From Palsa-504 sp963753225 (lineage in GTDB: Bacteria; Actinomycetota; Actinomycetes; Streptosporangiales; Streptosporangiaceae): a DNA stretch of 64,000 bases. The stretch spans positions 1 through 64,000 of the forward strand of contig CAVWBQ010000004.1 of the NCBI GenBank assembly GCA_963753225.1, written 5' to 3'. Made by a program: the position numbers and the translations under genes. Of the stretch, positions 8,110-16,407 are shown piece by piece. The notes below the pieces were generated by a model. That model was not told the DNA's origin. It saw only the letters and a program-made list of their open reading frames with translations, and did no database searches. Within the stretch, counting starts at the first letter, position 1. Every line of letters begins with the position of its first letter.

Positions 8110-8397
8110 TCATGATCCGTCCGGCGGTCGCAGGCGGAGCCTGCCGCGCAGCGCGTACAGCTCGGCTTCGAGGCCATCACTGATCTGTTCCGGCTCTTCA
8201 AGCAGGACATCGATGGCCAGCAGGCGCTTGCGGCGGGCAATCTCGCTGTTAACCACGCCCAGGAGCATCCGAGACGGCGCGTACATACCGTTCCCGGGTT
8301 CCGTAAAAGCAAGATTGGTCACGAGGTCCCTCCGGGTGGCCTCAAGCCCGGCATCTGACATGGCCCGCACGTGCCCGGTGGAGTTCCGCTCTTGCAT
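8110..8397 (-). CDS. Small hypothetical protein
   Basis: A 95-residue protein that I do not recognise. ATG 8397 has GAGGGG about 8 nt upstream. It contains a long helix (RMLLGVVNSEIARRKRLLAIDVLLEE) and ends in a basic RGRLRLRPP tail. It sits 13 nt upstream of the frameshifted XRE-like gene and 68 nt downstream of the HATPase gene on the same strand, so the three probably form one transcript. The neighbourhood suggests an accessory signalling or regulatory role, but nothing more specific. Confidence 0.5.
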   Translation of the reverse strand: MQERNSTGHVRAMSDAGLEATRRDLVTNLAFTEPGNGMYAPSRMLLGVVNSEIARRKRLLAIDVLLEEPEQISDGLEAELYALRGRLRLRPPDGS

Positions 8398-8465
8398 CGG
8401 CTCGGCCCCTCGACTGGTGCACTTGAGCCCGGCCGTGGCGGGCTGCCTGACATCGTGGCGGCGGA

Positions 8466-8972
8466 TCATGCTATTTCCACGTAGCAGTAGACGACCTTGC
8501 CGCCGCCCGAAGGATAGAAGTACGACCATTCCTTGCTCAGTGCGTCGACGAGCATCAGGCCCCGGCCGCTCTCCGCGTCGTCACCGGCACCGGACCAGAT
8601 CGGCGGATTTCCATCGGCATCGTAAACCTCGATGAGAAGGCCCTCACGGAAATGCCGCAGGGACAGTGCTATCAGGCTCGCGTTCATGCGCTCGGAATAC
8701 CGGAGCATGCGCGCGGGATCGTCGGCGAACCGAACAGCGTTGGTGACGAGTTCCGAGACGAGCAATTCTGCCGTTTCAGCCGTACTCCGGGTCATTCCAC
8801 GGCAGGAATCCAGGAATGAGCGGGTGTACCGCCGCGCCCAGAACGGCGAGGTCGGCAATGCCACCAAGGCGAGCATGCCCGCATCCACCGGCCGCGGCTG
8901 ACCCGACCGAGAATACTGCCAGGCTGACCCGGCCGCGGGGCCGGCGACCGGCCTGGCATCTGATGTTCCCAT
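8466..8972 (-). CDS. ATP-binding protein, anti-sigma-factor-type HATPase
   Basis: A 168-residue protein starting at ATG 8972, with GAGG 6 nt upstream. It is a GHKL-fold ATPase of the RsbW/SpoIIAB type: the N box is ELLVSELVTNAVRFA, with the Mg-binding Asn present; the G1 box is YDADGNPP; the G2 region is SGRGLMLVDALSKEW, followed by the strand GGGKVVYCYVEI. Such single-domain proteins in actinomycetes bind and inhibit sigma factors or act within XRE/DUF397 modules. It is divergent from the XRE regulator at 9079 across about 105 bp, the typical neighbourhood. The N-terminal ~35 residues are low-complexity. Confidence 0.85.
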   Translation of the reverse strand: MGTSDARPVAGPAAGSAWQYSRSGQPRPVDAGMLALVALPTSPFWARRYTRSFLDSCRGMTRSTAETAELLVSELVTNAVRFADDPARMLRYSERMNASLIALSLRHFREGLLIEVYDADGNPPIWSGAGDDAESGRGLMLVDALSKEWSYFYPSGGGKVVYCYVEIA

Positions 8973-9078
8973 ATGCTGCCTCGATGGTGCGTATTTGCCG
9001 ACTCTGGCGACGGCGGAACGTGTCCCCAAGGATGCTCAGCGCCAGAACAACCAGCAATGCGTGTGGCACACTTCTGGT

Positions 9079-9921
9079 ATGGCGGGCTCACAACGGGCAA
9101 ATCTGGCCTTCAGTCACTTTGGCAGGCAGATGCGCAAGGAGCGGCTAGCTAGAGGCTGGTCACTGCCGGAACTGGCCGCCCGCACGGGGATTAACCACGG
9201 CCATCTGAGCAGGATCGAGCGTGGTGTCAGGCCGCCAACCGAGAACGTGGCCGACCTGTGCGACGAGGCGTTCCCCGAGCGCAAGGGGTGGTTCAGGGAA
9301 TATTACGAAGAGTCGAAGTCGTGGACGCCCGCCGGTTTCCGGAGCTGGGCCGAGTACGAGGACCATGCGGTACGCCTGCGCGTGTGGTCACCGGGGATCA
9401 TTCACGGCCTTCTGCAGACCGCGGACTACGCGCGGTCGCTGATGTCAGTGGAGCCTGCAGTCACCGACGAGATCATCCGCGTCCGACTGGCCAGCCGCGT
9501 CGAACGTCAGCGGCGCGTGCTCATGCGCGAAGATCCGCCGTCAGCGTGGTTCATGGTCGACGAGCTCTCGCTGTACCGCTGCGTGGGATCACCGCAGACC
9601 ATGGCGGAACAGATGAGCCGCCTGATCGAGGTAGCCGCCGAACCGCTCGTCACGGTGACCGTCATGCCAGCGGTGACCCATCCCGCTAACGCTTCTGCAT
9701 TCATCATCGCCGGCGACAGCGCCGCGTACGCCGAACACATGGCCGGAGGATTCACCTACACCGAAGATGAAACGGTCTCGGCCCTGGCTGTCAGGTTCGA
9801 TATGCTCCGGGGTGAGTGCTACCGCGTGTCAGAGTCGCTGGCACTGATCAGGGAGATGCGAGAGCTATGGAAGGCTGGCGTAAGTCCACTTACTCGGGCG
9901 GCAACGGGGGGGACTGCGTAG
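9079..9921 (+). CDS. XRE-family regulator with DUF5753-type C-terminal domain
   Basis: A 280-residue protein. Residues ~10-65 are an XRE HTH (RQMRKERLARGWSLPELA, NHGHLSRIERGVRPP), followed by the DUF5753 ligand-binding-like domain (YEESKSWTPAGFRSW, HGLLQTADYARSLM, RVERQRRVLMREDPPS, VTVTVMPAVTHPA). This architecture is the standard partner of DUF397 proteins in actinomycetes, in developmental or antibiotic regulation (family knowledge). No good ribosome-binding site precedes ATG 9079; in-frame GTG 9061 or ATG 8995 are alternatives. The DUF397 gene starts inside its 3' end. Confidence 0.9.
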   Translation: MAGSQRANLAFSHFGRQMRKERLARGWSLPELAARTGINHGHLSRIERGVRPPTENVADLCDEAFPERKGWFREYYEESKSWTPAGFRSWAEYEDHAVRLRVWSPGIIHGLLQTADYARSLMSVEPAVTDEIIRVRLASRVERQRRVLMREDPPSAWFMVDELSLYRCVGSPQTMAEQMSRLIEVAAEPLVTVTVMPAVTHPANASAFIIAGDSAAYAEHMAGGFTYTEDETVSALAVRFDMLRGECYRVSESLALIREMRELWKAGVSPLTRAATGGTA

Positions 9922-10040
9922 AGACCGCCAGCGGTGACGGCGTGGTCATGGTGCGAGACACCACTGACCGGGACGGCGGAACGCTGGCGTTCCCGGCAGA
10001 GGCGTGGCGCGCGTTCGCGGCTGAAATCAAGCACGGCTAG
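9867..10040 (+). CDS. DUF397 protein
   Basis: A 57-residue DUF397 protein (WRKSTYSGGNGGDCVETA, then VVMVRDTTD and FPAEAWRAFAAEIK). Its ATG lies within the 3' end of the XRE gene in another frame, overlapping by 55 nt, so the pair is translationally linked. DUF397 proteins act with the adjacent XRE regulator and HATPase as small signalling modules; the mechanism is not settled. The length is normal for the family. Confidence 0.9.
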   Translation: MEGWRKSTYSGGNGGDCVETASGDGVVMVRDTTDRDGGTLAFPAEAWRAFAAEIKHG

Positions 10041-10058
10041 GCAAGCAACCCACAGGGA

Positions 10059-10081
10059 CCGGTCCCCACACAGGGGATCGG
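10059..10081. terminator. Bidirectional terminator-like hairpin
   Basis: A 9-bp stem (CCGGTCCCC / GGGGATCGG, one mismatch) with a 5-nt loop, between the convergent DUF397 and drmC genes. The downstream plus strand reads CCTCTTTG, a short U-rich run. It could end both transcripts. An overlapping alternative palindrome GGGACCGGTCCC lies at 10055-10066. Confidence 0.5.
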
Positions 10082-10205
10082 CCTCTTTGCCATCAGATGG
10101 GGACGTCTGCCTTGAAATGCCCTTAAGGACCAAGCGGCAGAATCGGTGTAGAGCCACTTGATGCCCATCCGCCAGGCGAGCCGACTAGGCCGACCAGTTG
10201 AGGTC

Positions 10206-10976
10206 TCACGATCGAAGCAAGAGTCCTGCTGCGTACAGGCCGGTGATGTGCTCACGCACGGCTTGGGGCTGCGGGCCACCGCGGATGAGGATGCCGCATT
10301 CGAGGTTGGACTCCATGGCGCGGCTGGTGAGGTTCGCGCTGCCGACGAGCGCGACATGGTCGTCCACCAGGATGATCTTCGCGTGCAGCGCCGCGCCGGG
10401 CGGGCGCTGTTGAGCGGGCCAGTGCAGACGGAGCGCGTCGAGGCCCGGGAAGGGCGTACCAACCGCCGTATAGGACGGGTTGTCCTGGCGACGTTCAGCC
10501 AGCAACGTGACTGCTACGCCGCGCGCGACGGCGGCTGACAAGGCGGCGCTGATCGAAGGCTCGGTGTGGGTCGCAAAGCTGACGAGCAGGATCTCTGATC
10601 GTGCCGCATTGATGAGCTCGATCACGGCTGCCGCGGTGAGCCGCGACGATGACACGCCGGATTCCGGGCCGGTCCAGACGACCGATACCGACTGGTGCCG
10701 CCGGGCCCGTTCGACGGCCAGGGCGGTACCCGTGAGCAGGCCTGCCAGGTAAGCCGGTTCGGAGGAGCGAAGCCAGTGCAGTAGCTGGCCGCACGTATCC
10801 CGGACGATCGCGGAGCCGGTGGTGGCCCGCAACTGCCGGACGCCCGGCTCGCCTTCGGTCACGGCTTCGGCCAGTCGGCGGACGTCGGCGGCCGGCAGCC
10901 GCTCGGCGGCCCGGCAGGCCCAGGCGGCCATGCCGTCTTGCCGCTCGGCGGCGGAGCCGCCGCCAGTTCCGCTCAC
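10206..10976 (-). CDS. drmC: DISARM protein DrmC, phospholipase D-like nuclease
   Basis: A 256-residue PLD-superfamily protein, last gene of the DISARM operon. The single HKD motif is complete: H198-x-K200-x4-D205-x6-G212-S213-x-N215. The upstream half contains a helical region (ERLPAADVRRLAEAVTEG) and the PLD core strand SEILLVSFATHTE. The start is GTG 10976, overlapping the drmB stop; the frame continues upstream, but that part is only antisense-like drmB overlap. DrmC is part of the DISARM core but was reported as dispensable for protection in the first studied system. Two molecules probably dimerise to form a full active site, as in other single-HKD enzymes. Confidence 0.92.
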   Translation of the reverse strand: MSGTGGGSAAERQDGMAAWACRAAERLPAADVRRLAEAVTEGEPGVRQLRATTGSAIVRDTCGQLLHWLRSSEPAYLAGLLTGTALAVERARRHQSVSVVWTGPESGVSSSRLTAAAVIELINAARSEILLVSFATHTEPSISAALSAAVARGVAVTLLAERRQDNPSYTAVGTPFPGLDALRLHWPAQQRPPGAALHAKIILVDDHVALVGSANLTSRAMESNLECGILIRGGPQPQAVREHITGLYAAGLLLRS

Positions 10977-12853
10977 CGCAGCGGAAACGCGAAGCCGTCG
11001 CCGGTCAGGTCGACGAGCACCGCGCGGTCGAGCCAGCGGTTTCCCGCCTCGCAGCTCGTCTCCGAAGCGAACAGGCACGCGTGGCACGCCGCGCTGTGCA
11101 GCACCGCCGACGGGAACTCCGGTACGTGCTCCGCGCACAGCGGGTCCGAGGAACAGTGGGAAGCGTCGTCTAGCGCCTGGCGCAGTATGCGTTCCAGGTA
11201 CCGCCGTTCGCCCAGCGCGACGAGCCCGCCGAGCGTGCCCTCGCTGTCGCTCGCCGCCGTCGAGATCAGCACGCCGGCCGCAGGCGACAACGGGGTGCCG
11301 AGGTAGATCCGCTCCCGCAGCGACGCCGACGAGTACCCGCACTCCAGCGCGACCTGCCGCATCAGCATGTGGCTGAGCGTGTGGATCAGCAGGAACCGGG
11401 CGATCGGGAACCCCGCTGCCGGGGTCTGGTCCCGGTCCAGCGCCCACTGCCGGTAAGCCCGCCCCAGCGCGGTGATGTGCTCGTGCTCGGCCACGGACGA
11501 CGCCCACTGCGCGACGTGCTGCTCCCGCAGCTCCAGGAAGATGCCCTCGCCGCGCTGTTCGACCGCCGGTACCCACTCCGTCGGCCCGCGCGCGAGCGGG
11601 ATCCGGCGAACTGGCCGTAGCTCGTCGCGTTCCGGCGCGGACAACCGGGTGAACCCGAGCAGGGCACGGACCTCGCGTAGCCGCGATACCAGGACAACTT
11701 GGTCGATGAGATTGTCATATCCACGTGGTGAGTCAGTCGGAACCGCGCGGAAGTCGACGTCCTGCCGTTCCGTCGTGGGGCGCGACAGCAGCTGCCATTC
11801 GGCGTCCCGCAAGTTGTCAGGCGCTTCTGGGAAGGTGGGGCCGCCCTGCCCGCGCAGCTTCTCGATGCATCCCCACACCTCTTCGATCGGGTGCCCGCGC
11901 AGGCCGCGCAGCGCGTCCATGCCATCGATGATCATCTGTGCCACCATGGCTGACGGCTGGACGCCCAGGATCTCCCAGTGCGCCGCCACCAGGTCCTCGA
12001 CCGTCTGCCCCTGCGGGAGGTGCAGCGCGCTGGCCGATACCGCGAACCACAGGTTGCTCGCGCCGAGCACGATCAGCTTCAGCTGCTTGCCGCACTGGTA
12101 GAACCGCTGGAGGTGGGGATGACGGCCCCGGCAGACCGGCAGCTTCTGCCAGCCGTCGCTTCCCGCGGCCTCCTGGATGGACCGGCTATGGTCGCACGTC
12201 ACGCACCGGACCGTCACCCTTGGCCCCAGGGTGGATGCCGCGTCGGACATGGTGAGCTGCGGTCCGTCGCAGACGCCCTCGGCCCGGGTGGCGTGGACGA
12301 AGTCCACGTACGGGAAGTCGTCCAGATGGCCGTCCTCGCAGACGACCAGGAACCGCGCGGGCACGCACGCGCGCCTGCTCGCGACGCGGACCGACGCCTG
12401 CCGCAGGCACTGCGCGTGCACGTACTTGGCCAGGTCCGGGCGCCGCCCCCACCTGTGGATCAGCTCGAACTGGCCCGGCGGGTCCAGCGGGCCGAGCCGG
12501 TAACAGCGCGGGCAGCGCACCCACCGGGGGAACGGCGTCACCGGCACGCCGGTACGGGTGAGCGGGTCGTCGTTCGCGTCCGGATCCCACGGCGCGTGCC
12601 GCAGTGCCCGGACCTGCGGTCCGAGTACTCGTTGCACCGTCTCCAGCAGGCGCGGCTCGTCGACTGGATCCTGGTGCTCCGGGTTCCACGCGTCCAGGCC
12701 GCGCACGATCACGCTCATCGACGGCAAGTCGACGGTCGCGCCCACCCCGGCGGTGGTGATGAGATGGCTCGGCCGCGCCTGCCCGATCCGGGTGGGAGCG
12801 CTGCGCTGCCCGGCACCGGACACGCCAGAGGCGGCAGCCGCCGGAATGGTCAT
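10973..12853 (-). CDS. drmB: DISARM protein DrmB (DUF1998)
   Basis: A 626-residue DUF1998 protein. Zinc-binding Cys pairs are visible at CPRCYRLGPL, in the second cluster CVTCDHSRS, and in the C-terminal four-Cys cluster CHACLFASETSC. The DUF1998 hallmark helix is HTLSHMLMRQVALECGYS followed by LRERIYLG. DrmB forms a complex with the helicase DrmA (DrmAB), which loads on DNA and scans for phage DNA (established for DISARM). The ATG overlaps the drmA stop by 4 nt (ATGA), and the 3' end overlaps drmC by 4 nt, so expression is tightly coupled. The length is close to that of known DrmB proteins. Confidence 0.93.
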   Translation of the reverse strand: MTIPAAAASGVSGAGQRSAPTRIGQARPSHLITTAGVGATVDLPSMSVIVRGLDAWNPEHQDPVDEPRLLETVQRVLGPQVRALRHAPWDPDANDDPLTRTGVPVTPFPRWVRCPRCYRLGPLDPPGQFELIHRWGRRPDLAKYVHAQCLRQASVRVASRRACVPARFLVVCEDGHLDDFPYVDFVHATRAEGVCDGPQLTMSDAASTLGPRVTVRCVTCDHSRSIQEAAGSDGWQKLPVCRGRHPHLQRFYQCGKQLKLIVLGASNLWFAVSASALHLPQGQTVEDLVAAHWEILGVQPSAMVAQMIIDGMDALRGLRGHPIEEVWGCIEKLRGQGGPTFPEAPDNLRDAEWQLLSRPTTERQDVDFRAVPTDSPRGYDNLIDQVVLVSRLREVRALLGFTRLSAPERDELRPVRRIPLARGPTEWVPAVEQRGEGIFLELREQHVAQWASSVAEHEHITALGRAYRQWALDRDQTPAAGFPIARFLLIHTLSHMLMRQVALECGYSSASLRERIYLGTPLSPAAGVLISTAASDSEGTLGGLVALGERRYLERILRQALDDASHCSSDPLCAEHVPEFPSAVLHSAACHACLFASETSCEAGNRWLDRAVLVDLTGDGFAFPLR

Positions 12854-15800
12854 GCGGGACCTCCAGAGGTCGAACGCTCGTAGCTCCAGGCCGGCGCGTC
12901 ACCGACGCTGCGGTCATCCCGGTCGAGCTGCAGCAGGATCTCCGCCTCCACCTCACGCATGGACATCGGCGCGGACCACAGATCCCACGATCCTTCGTCC
13001 GGCTCGCGGAGCAGCCCGTTGACGTCCGGCGCCTCCTTGTACCCGAGCCGCCCGGTCTGCACGGCCTGCCGGCGCGCGTACCACCGGTCAAGACGGTGCT
13101 GCAGCTCGGCCCGGACCGAGGCCGCCCGGTCCGCCTCATGGGTGACGGCTTCGGCCCGCGCGCCGACCGCGTCGAGCAGCGCGGCGACGAACGACCCGGA
13201 CAACGGCACGGAGTTCGCCGCGACGTTCGGCAGCGACGACACACCAGCATGCCGCAGCATCGTCACCAGCACCCCGGTCAGCCCGCGGTCCAGCGCCCGG
13301 TCGCTGAACGGCGTCGTGGTCAGCCCCTCAACCCGCAGCCCGAACGTCGCGTGGTCATACCCGAACGATTCATAGTGCGCCAGGTCGCGGGGCCGCGACC
13401 ACTGGTAGATCGTCACCACGAGCCCCGGCCGCGACGCCGAGCGGCCGACCCGGGACGTGGCCTGGATGTACTCGGCGGCGTTCTTCGGCTGCCCGGTGAC
13501 GGCCATCAGGCCGAGCCGCTGCACGTCGACGCCCACCTGGAGCATGGACGTGGCGAGCAGCACGTCGATCGGACGCGCCCGGCCCTCGGACCGTGCCCGG
13601 AACCCGTCCGGGTCCCGGCGCAGCTCGTCGAGGGCTGCGGTCGAGTCGAACTGCGGGTCGAAGCGGTGCTCCAGGTCGGCCAGGCTCTCCGCGATCCGGC
13701 TTGACGGCATCCGCCCGGTCAGCTCCTGCACGATCGGCGACCGCCGCCGGGTGCGGACCTGCTGGCTGCGCAGCCGATCGGTGATGTCATCCTCGACCAG
13801 CCGGCGCATCCCGGCCAGCTCCCTGGTAGCGGTGAAGTAGTCCACCAGCGTCATGTACGGGTCGGCAGCGGAACCGTACCGGTCGAAGAGGAACTGCGCA
13901 TGCTCCATCAGCGCCGACGCGACCCGGATCTCCACCGACTTGAGCCGCTCGCCCGGCGCGAGGATGCCCCGGTACCGCCGCCCCGGCGTAGACGGCGACG
14001 GGTCGACGGTGGCGGAAAAGTACGTCTCGCCCGCGTCGAGCAGCGGCGGCGGGAACACGGTGAGGCCGCGGGCGAACACCTGCTCCACCTGGTCGCGTGC
14101 CCGCCGCACGGTCGCGGTGGAGGCGACGAGCACCGGCCGGATCGGGCCGCGCGAGCTCAGCCGGTCGATCGCGGTCTCATACAGGCCCACCATCGAGCCG
14201 AGGGCGTCGCTGATCAGGTGCAGCTCGTCCTGGATGATCAGGTCCGGTGGCCGCAGCCGCATCGCCGGCTGGATCACGCCGCGCGCCAGGTCCGCGCGTG
14301 CCGGATGGCCGCCCGGTCCGCAGAAGGACGAGAAATCCGGGTTCTGCCACCCGTGCCGGGTACATTCCGTATCCACCAGCCCGAACAGCGTCGCGGTCGA
14401 TGCCTTCCACGGCAGCTGCGCCAGCTTGTCCACCGTGGCGATCACCAGGCCGGGCGTCAACCGGTAGATCTCCTCGTCCACGGTGAGCACCGGCAGTCCC
14501 TCATCGGGAGAGTTCCGCGGCGAGAACGCGCAGTCCCCCTCGGGGTCCGAGCAGTACACCAGCACCCGCCGCCGCAGCCGACTGGTCTGCACGTTGGCCG
14601 ACGACAGCCGCGACCCGCACCACGGGCACACCGGCAGCTGCAGCACGCCGCCGAGCACCCGTTCCGAGCCGCGCGACTCGGTGATCTGCCGCTCGGCCTC
14701 CTCGAAGGAGTTCGGCGACACCGACGAACCGACCCACAGGCCGATCCGGAACGGCGTCGTGCCCCAGCGCGAGTCCCCGGCGTCGACCCGCTCCCGGCGC
14801 AGCATCTCGCACGCGCACACCAGGGCCGAGGCCCGCTGGAACTGCTGCGCCGTCAGCAGCCGCAGCGTGTACCGCATCAGTACCGCGATCCCGCGCGTCC
14901 CGTCATAGGCGTCAGGACCAGACCCGACCACGCCCTGCAGCCGCCGGATCGCGAACGTGTACGCCGCGAGCCCCAGGTACGCCTCGGTCTTACCGCCACC
15001 GGTCGGGAAGAACAGCAGCTGGACCTCAGCGTTCGCCGGGTCACCCACCCCTCGGTGCGCGTCGGCATGCGCCGGATTGGTCAACCCCGGCAGGCACAGC
15101 AGCACGAACGCGAGCTGGAACGGCCGCCACGACCGGTTGTCCGGCACGTCTAGACGGCGCAGCAGCCCGGCCGCGTCCGCGCCTGGCGTTGACATCCGCG
15201 CCCGCACTACCTCCGACCGCACGCGCTGCAGCGCCATCGCCTGGTTCGCGAAACGGAACGCCTCCCGCGCGATCCCGTCGGTCCGCAGCAGCTCAATCGC
15301 CCGCTCAAGCCGGTCGGCCACGTCCCGCGCCGCCGCCACGGCGCGCTGCCCCGCGTCCCCGTACCGTGCGATCTCCGGATCCGATTCCACCCGGGAGGCC
15401 TGCTCGGTCAGCCACTTCCGGTACCCGGTCACCAGCGGCCGCAGTGCCCGCACCAGGTCATCACGTCCCAGCTCAGGCGACCCGAGCCGCGCCATGTCGA
15501 GCACCAGGCCCGGCACCTTCCCTGGCACGACGAGCCGCACCTCCGCCGCCGGGAAGCACGTCGTGGACAGCCGCCACGCCCGCGTCTCGTCATCGCGCAC
15601 AGCGGCGTCGACCGCGCACTGCCGCCCGTTTGCATACATGCGCGTCGCCCGGTGCACCAGCTCCAGGTGCAGCCGCTCATCGTCAGCCCCCGACAGCGGC
15701 GCCGCGATGTCCGGGTCGTTGTGCCCGAGGAAAATCGCCGCATCACCGTCCAGCGCGGTCAAGGTCAGCCCTGCCTGGTAGAGCCGCGCCGTGTCCTGGG

Positions 15801-16407
15801 TCTTCGCCGGCGTCCGCTGCCCATTGACGAGCGACAGCTCGACGACCCGCCGCGCGCCCCGGTGCCGCACCGTGTACCGGACGACCACGCCCGGCTGCTC
15901 GTCGTCCGGCACGAGCGAGTCGGACCCCTCGGCGTCGGTCCGCACCTCCACGGACCCGCCGGACGGTACCCGATGCCAGGTGATCGCGGGCCGTCCGGTC
16001 GGCGTCTCATGCGTCTCCGACGGAGACCGCTGGTACCGGCCCCATTTAGCGGTCACGGTGATCACATCGACGGTCGCCAGCACGCTGAACGCCAGTCCGA
16101 TAGCTGAGGCAGACATAGATCCCGAACGGATGGCGGCGTCCGCCTCGGCGCCCTCTTCCTCTCCGTCGTCGCGGGACGCCGGAGAAGCCACCTCCCGGTC
16201 GACAAGCTCCGGCTCTAGCTGCTCGTCATCGGCAGGCTCGTCCGGCTGCTGCCGCGGCACGAGCCGCCCGAGCATGTACCGCTCGGCGGGCGAGGTTCCC
16301 GGCGGAAGCTCTTCTTCGGGCCCGTCCCACGGCCCGAGCAGATCCCGTTCAAGGAGGTCCTCCAGCTCGGCCCGGACCTGGAACGAGGTGACGTCCGGAG
16401 TGGTCAC
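12850..16407 (-). CDS. drmA: DISARM helicase DrmA
   Basis: A 1185-residue SF2 helicase. Walker A is FFPTGGGKTEAY (Lys473), the DExH box is DELH (727-730) followed by LISDALGSM, motif III is VASTATVRRA, and motifs V/VI are SMLQVGVDVQRLGLM and EYIQATSRVGRS. A Cys cluster, CPWCGSRL, lies between the helicase lobes. The N-terminal ~90 residues are acidic. DrmA translocates on DNA and, with DrmB, recognises incoming DNA with a 5' overhang (established for DISARM). The start overlaps the drmMI stop by 4 nt. The gene is intact with typical motifs and length. Confidence 0.94.
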   Translation of the reverse strand: MTTPDVTSFQVRAELEDLLERDLLGPWDGPEEELPPGTSPAERYMLGRLVPRQQPDEPADDEQLEPELVDREVASPASRDDGEEEGAEADAAIRSGSMSASAIGLAFSVLATVDVITVTAKWGRYQRSPSETHETPTGRPAITWHRVPSGGSVEVRTDAEGSDSLVPDDEQPGVVVRYTVRHRGARRVVELSLVNGQRTPAKTQDTARLYQAGLTLTALDGDAAIFLGHNDPDIAAPLSGADDERLHLELVHRATRMYANGRQCAVDAAVRDDETRAWRLSTTCFPAAEVRLVVPGKVPGLVLDMARLGSPELGRDDLVRALRPLVTGYRKWLTEQASRVESDPEIARYGDAGQRAVAAARDVADRLERAIELLRTDGIAREAFRFANQAMALQRVRSEVVRARMSTPGADAAGLLRRLDVPDNRSWRPFQLAFVLLCLPGLTNPAHADAHRGVGDPANAEVQLLFFPTGGGKTEAYLGLAAYTFAIRRLQGVVGSGPDAYDGTRGIAVLMRYTLRLLTAQQFQRASALVCACEMLRRERVDAGDSRWGTTPFRIGLWVGSSVSPNSFEEAERQITESRGSERVLGGVLQLPVCPWCGSRLSSANVQTSRLRRRVLVYCSDPEGDCAFSPRNSPDEGLPVLTVDEEIYRLTPGLVIATVDKLAQLPWKASTATLFGLVDTECTRHGWQNPDFSSFCGPGGHPARADLARGVIQPAMRLRPPDLIIQDELHLISDALGSMVGLYETAIDRLSSRGPIRPVLVASTATVRRARDQVEQVFARGLTVFPPPLLDAGETYFSATVDPSPSTPGRRYRGILAPGERLKSVEIRVASALMEHAQFLFDRYGSAADPYMTLVDYFTATRELAGMRRLVEDDITDRLRSQQVRTRRRSPIVQELTGRMPSSRIAESLADLEHRFDPQFDSTAALDELRRDPDGFRARSEGRARPIDVLLATSMLQVGVDVQRLGLMAVTGQPKNAAEYIQATSRVGRSASRPGLVVTIYQWSRPRDLAHYESFGYDHATFGLRVEGLTTTPFSDRALDRGLTGVLVTMLRHAGVSSLPNVAANSVPLSGSFVAALLDAVGARAEAVTHEADRAASVRAELQHRLDRWYARRQAVQTGRLGYKEAPDVNGLLREPDEGSWDLWSAPMSMREVEAEILLQLDRDDRSVGDAPAWSYERSTSGGPA

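Noticed and set aside
10977..11576. 200-codon N-terminal extension of drmC
   Set aside because: It lies inside drmB in another frame and looks random; GTG 10976 overlapping the drmB stop gives the expected DrmC length.
13900..15153. 417-codon plus-strand frame opposite drmA
   Set aside because: Arg/His/Pro-rich shadow of the helicase region, with no start signal.
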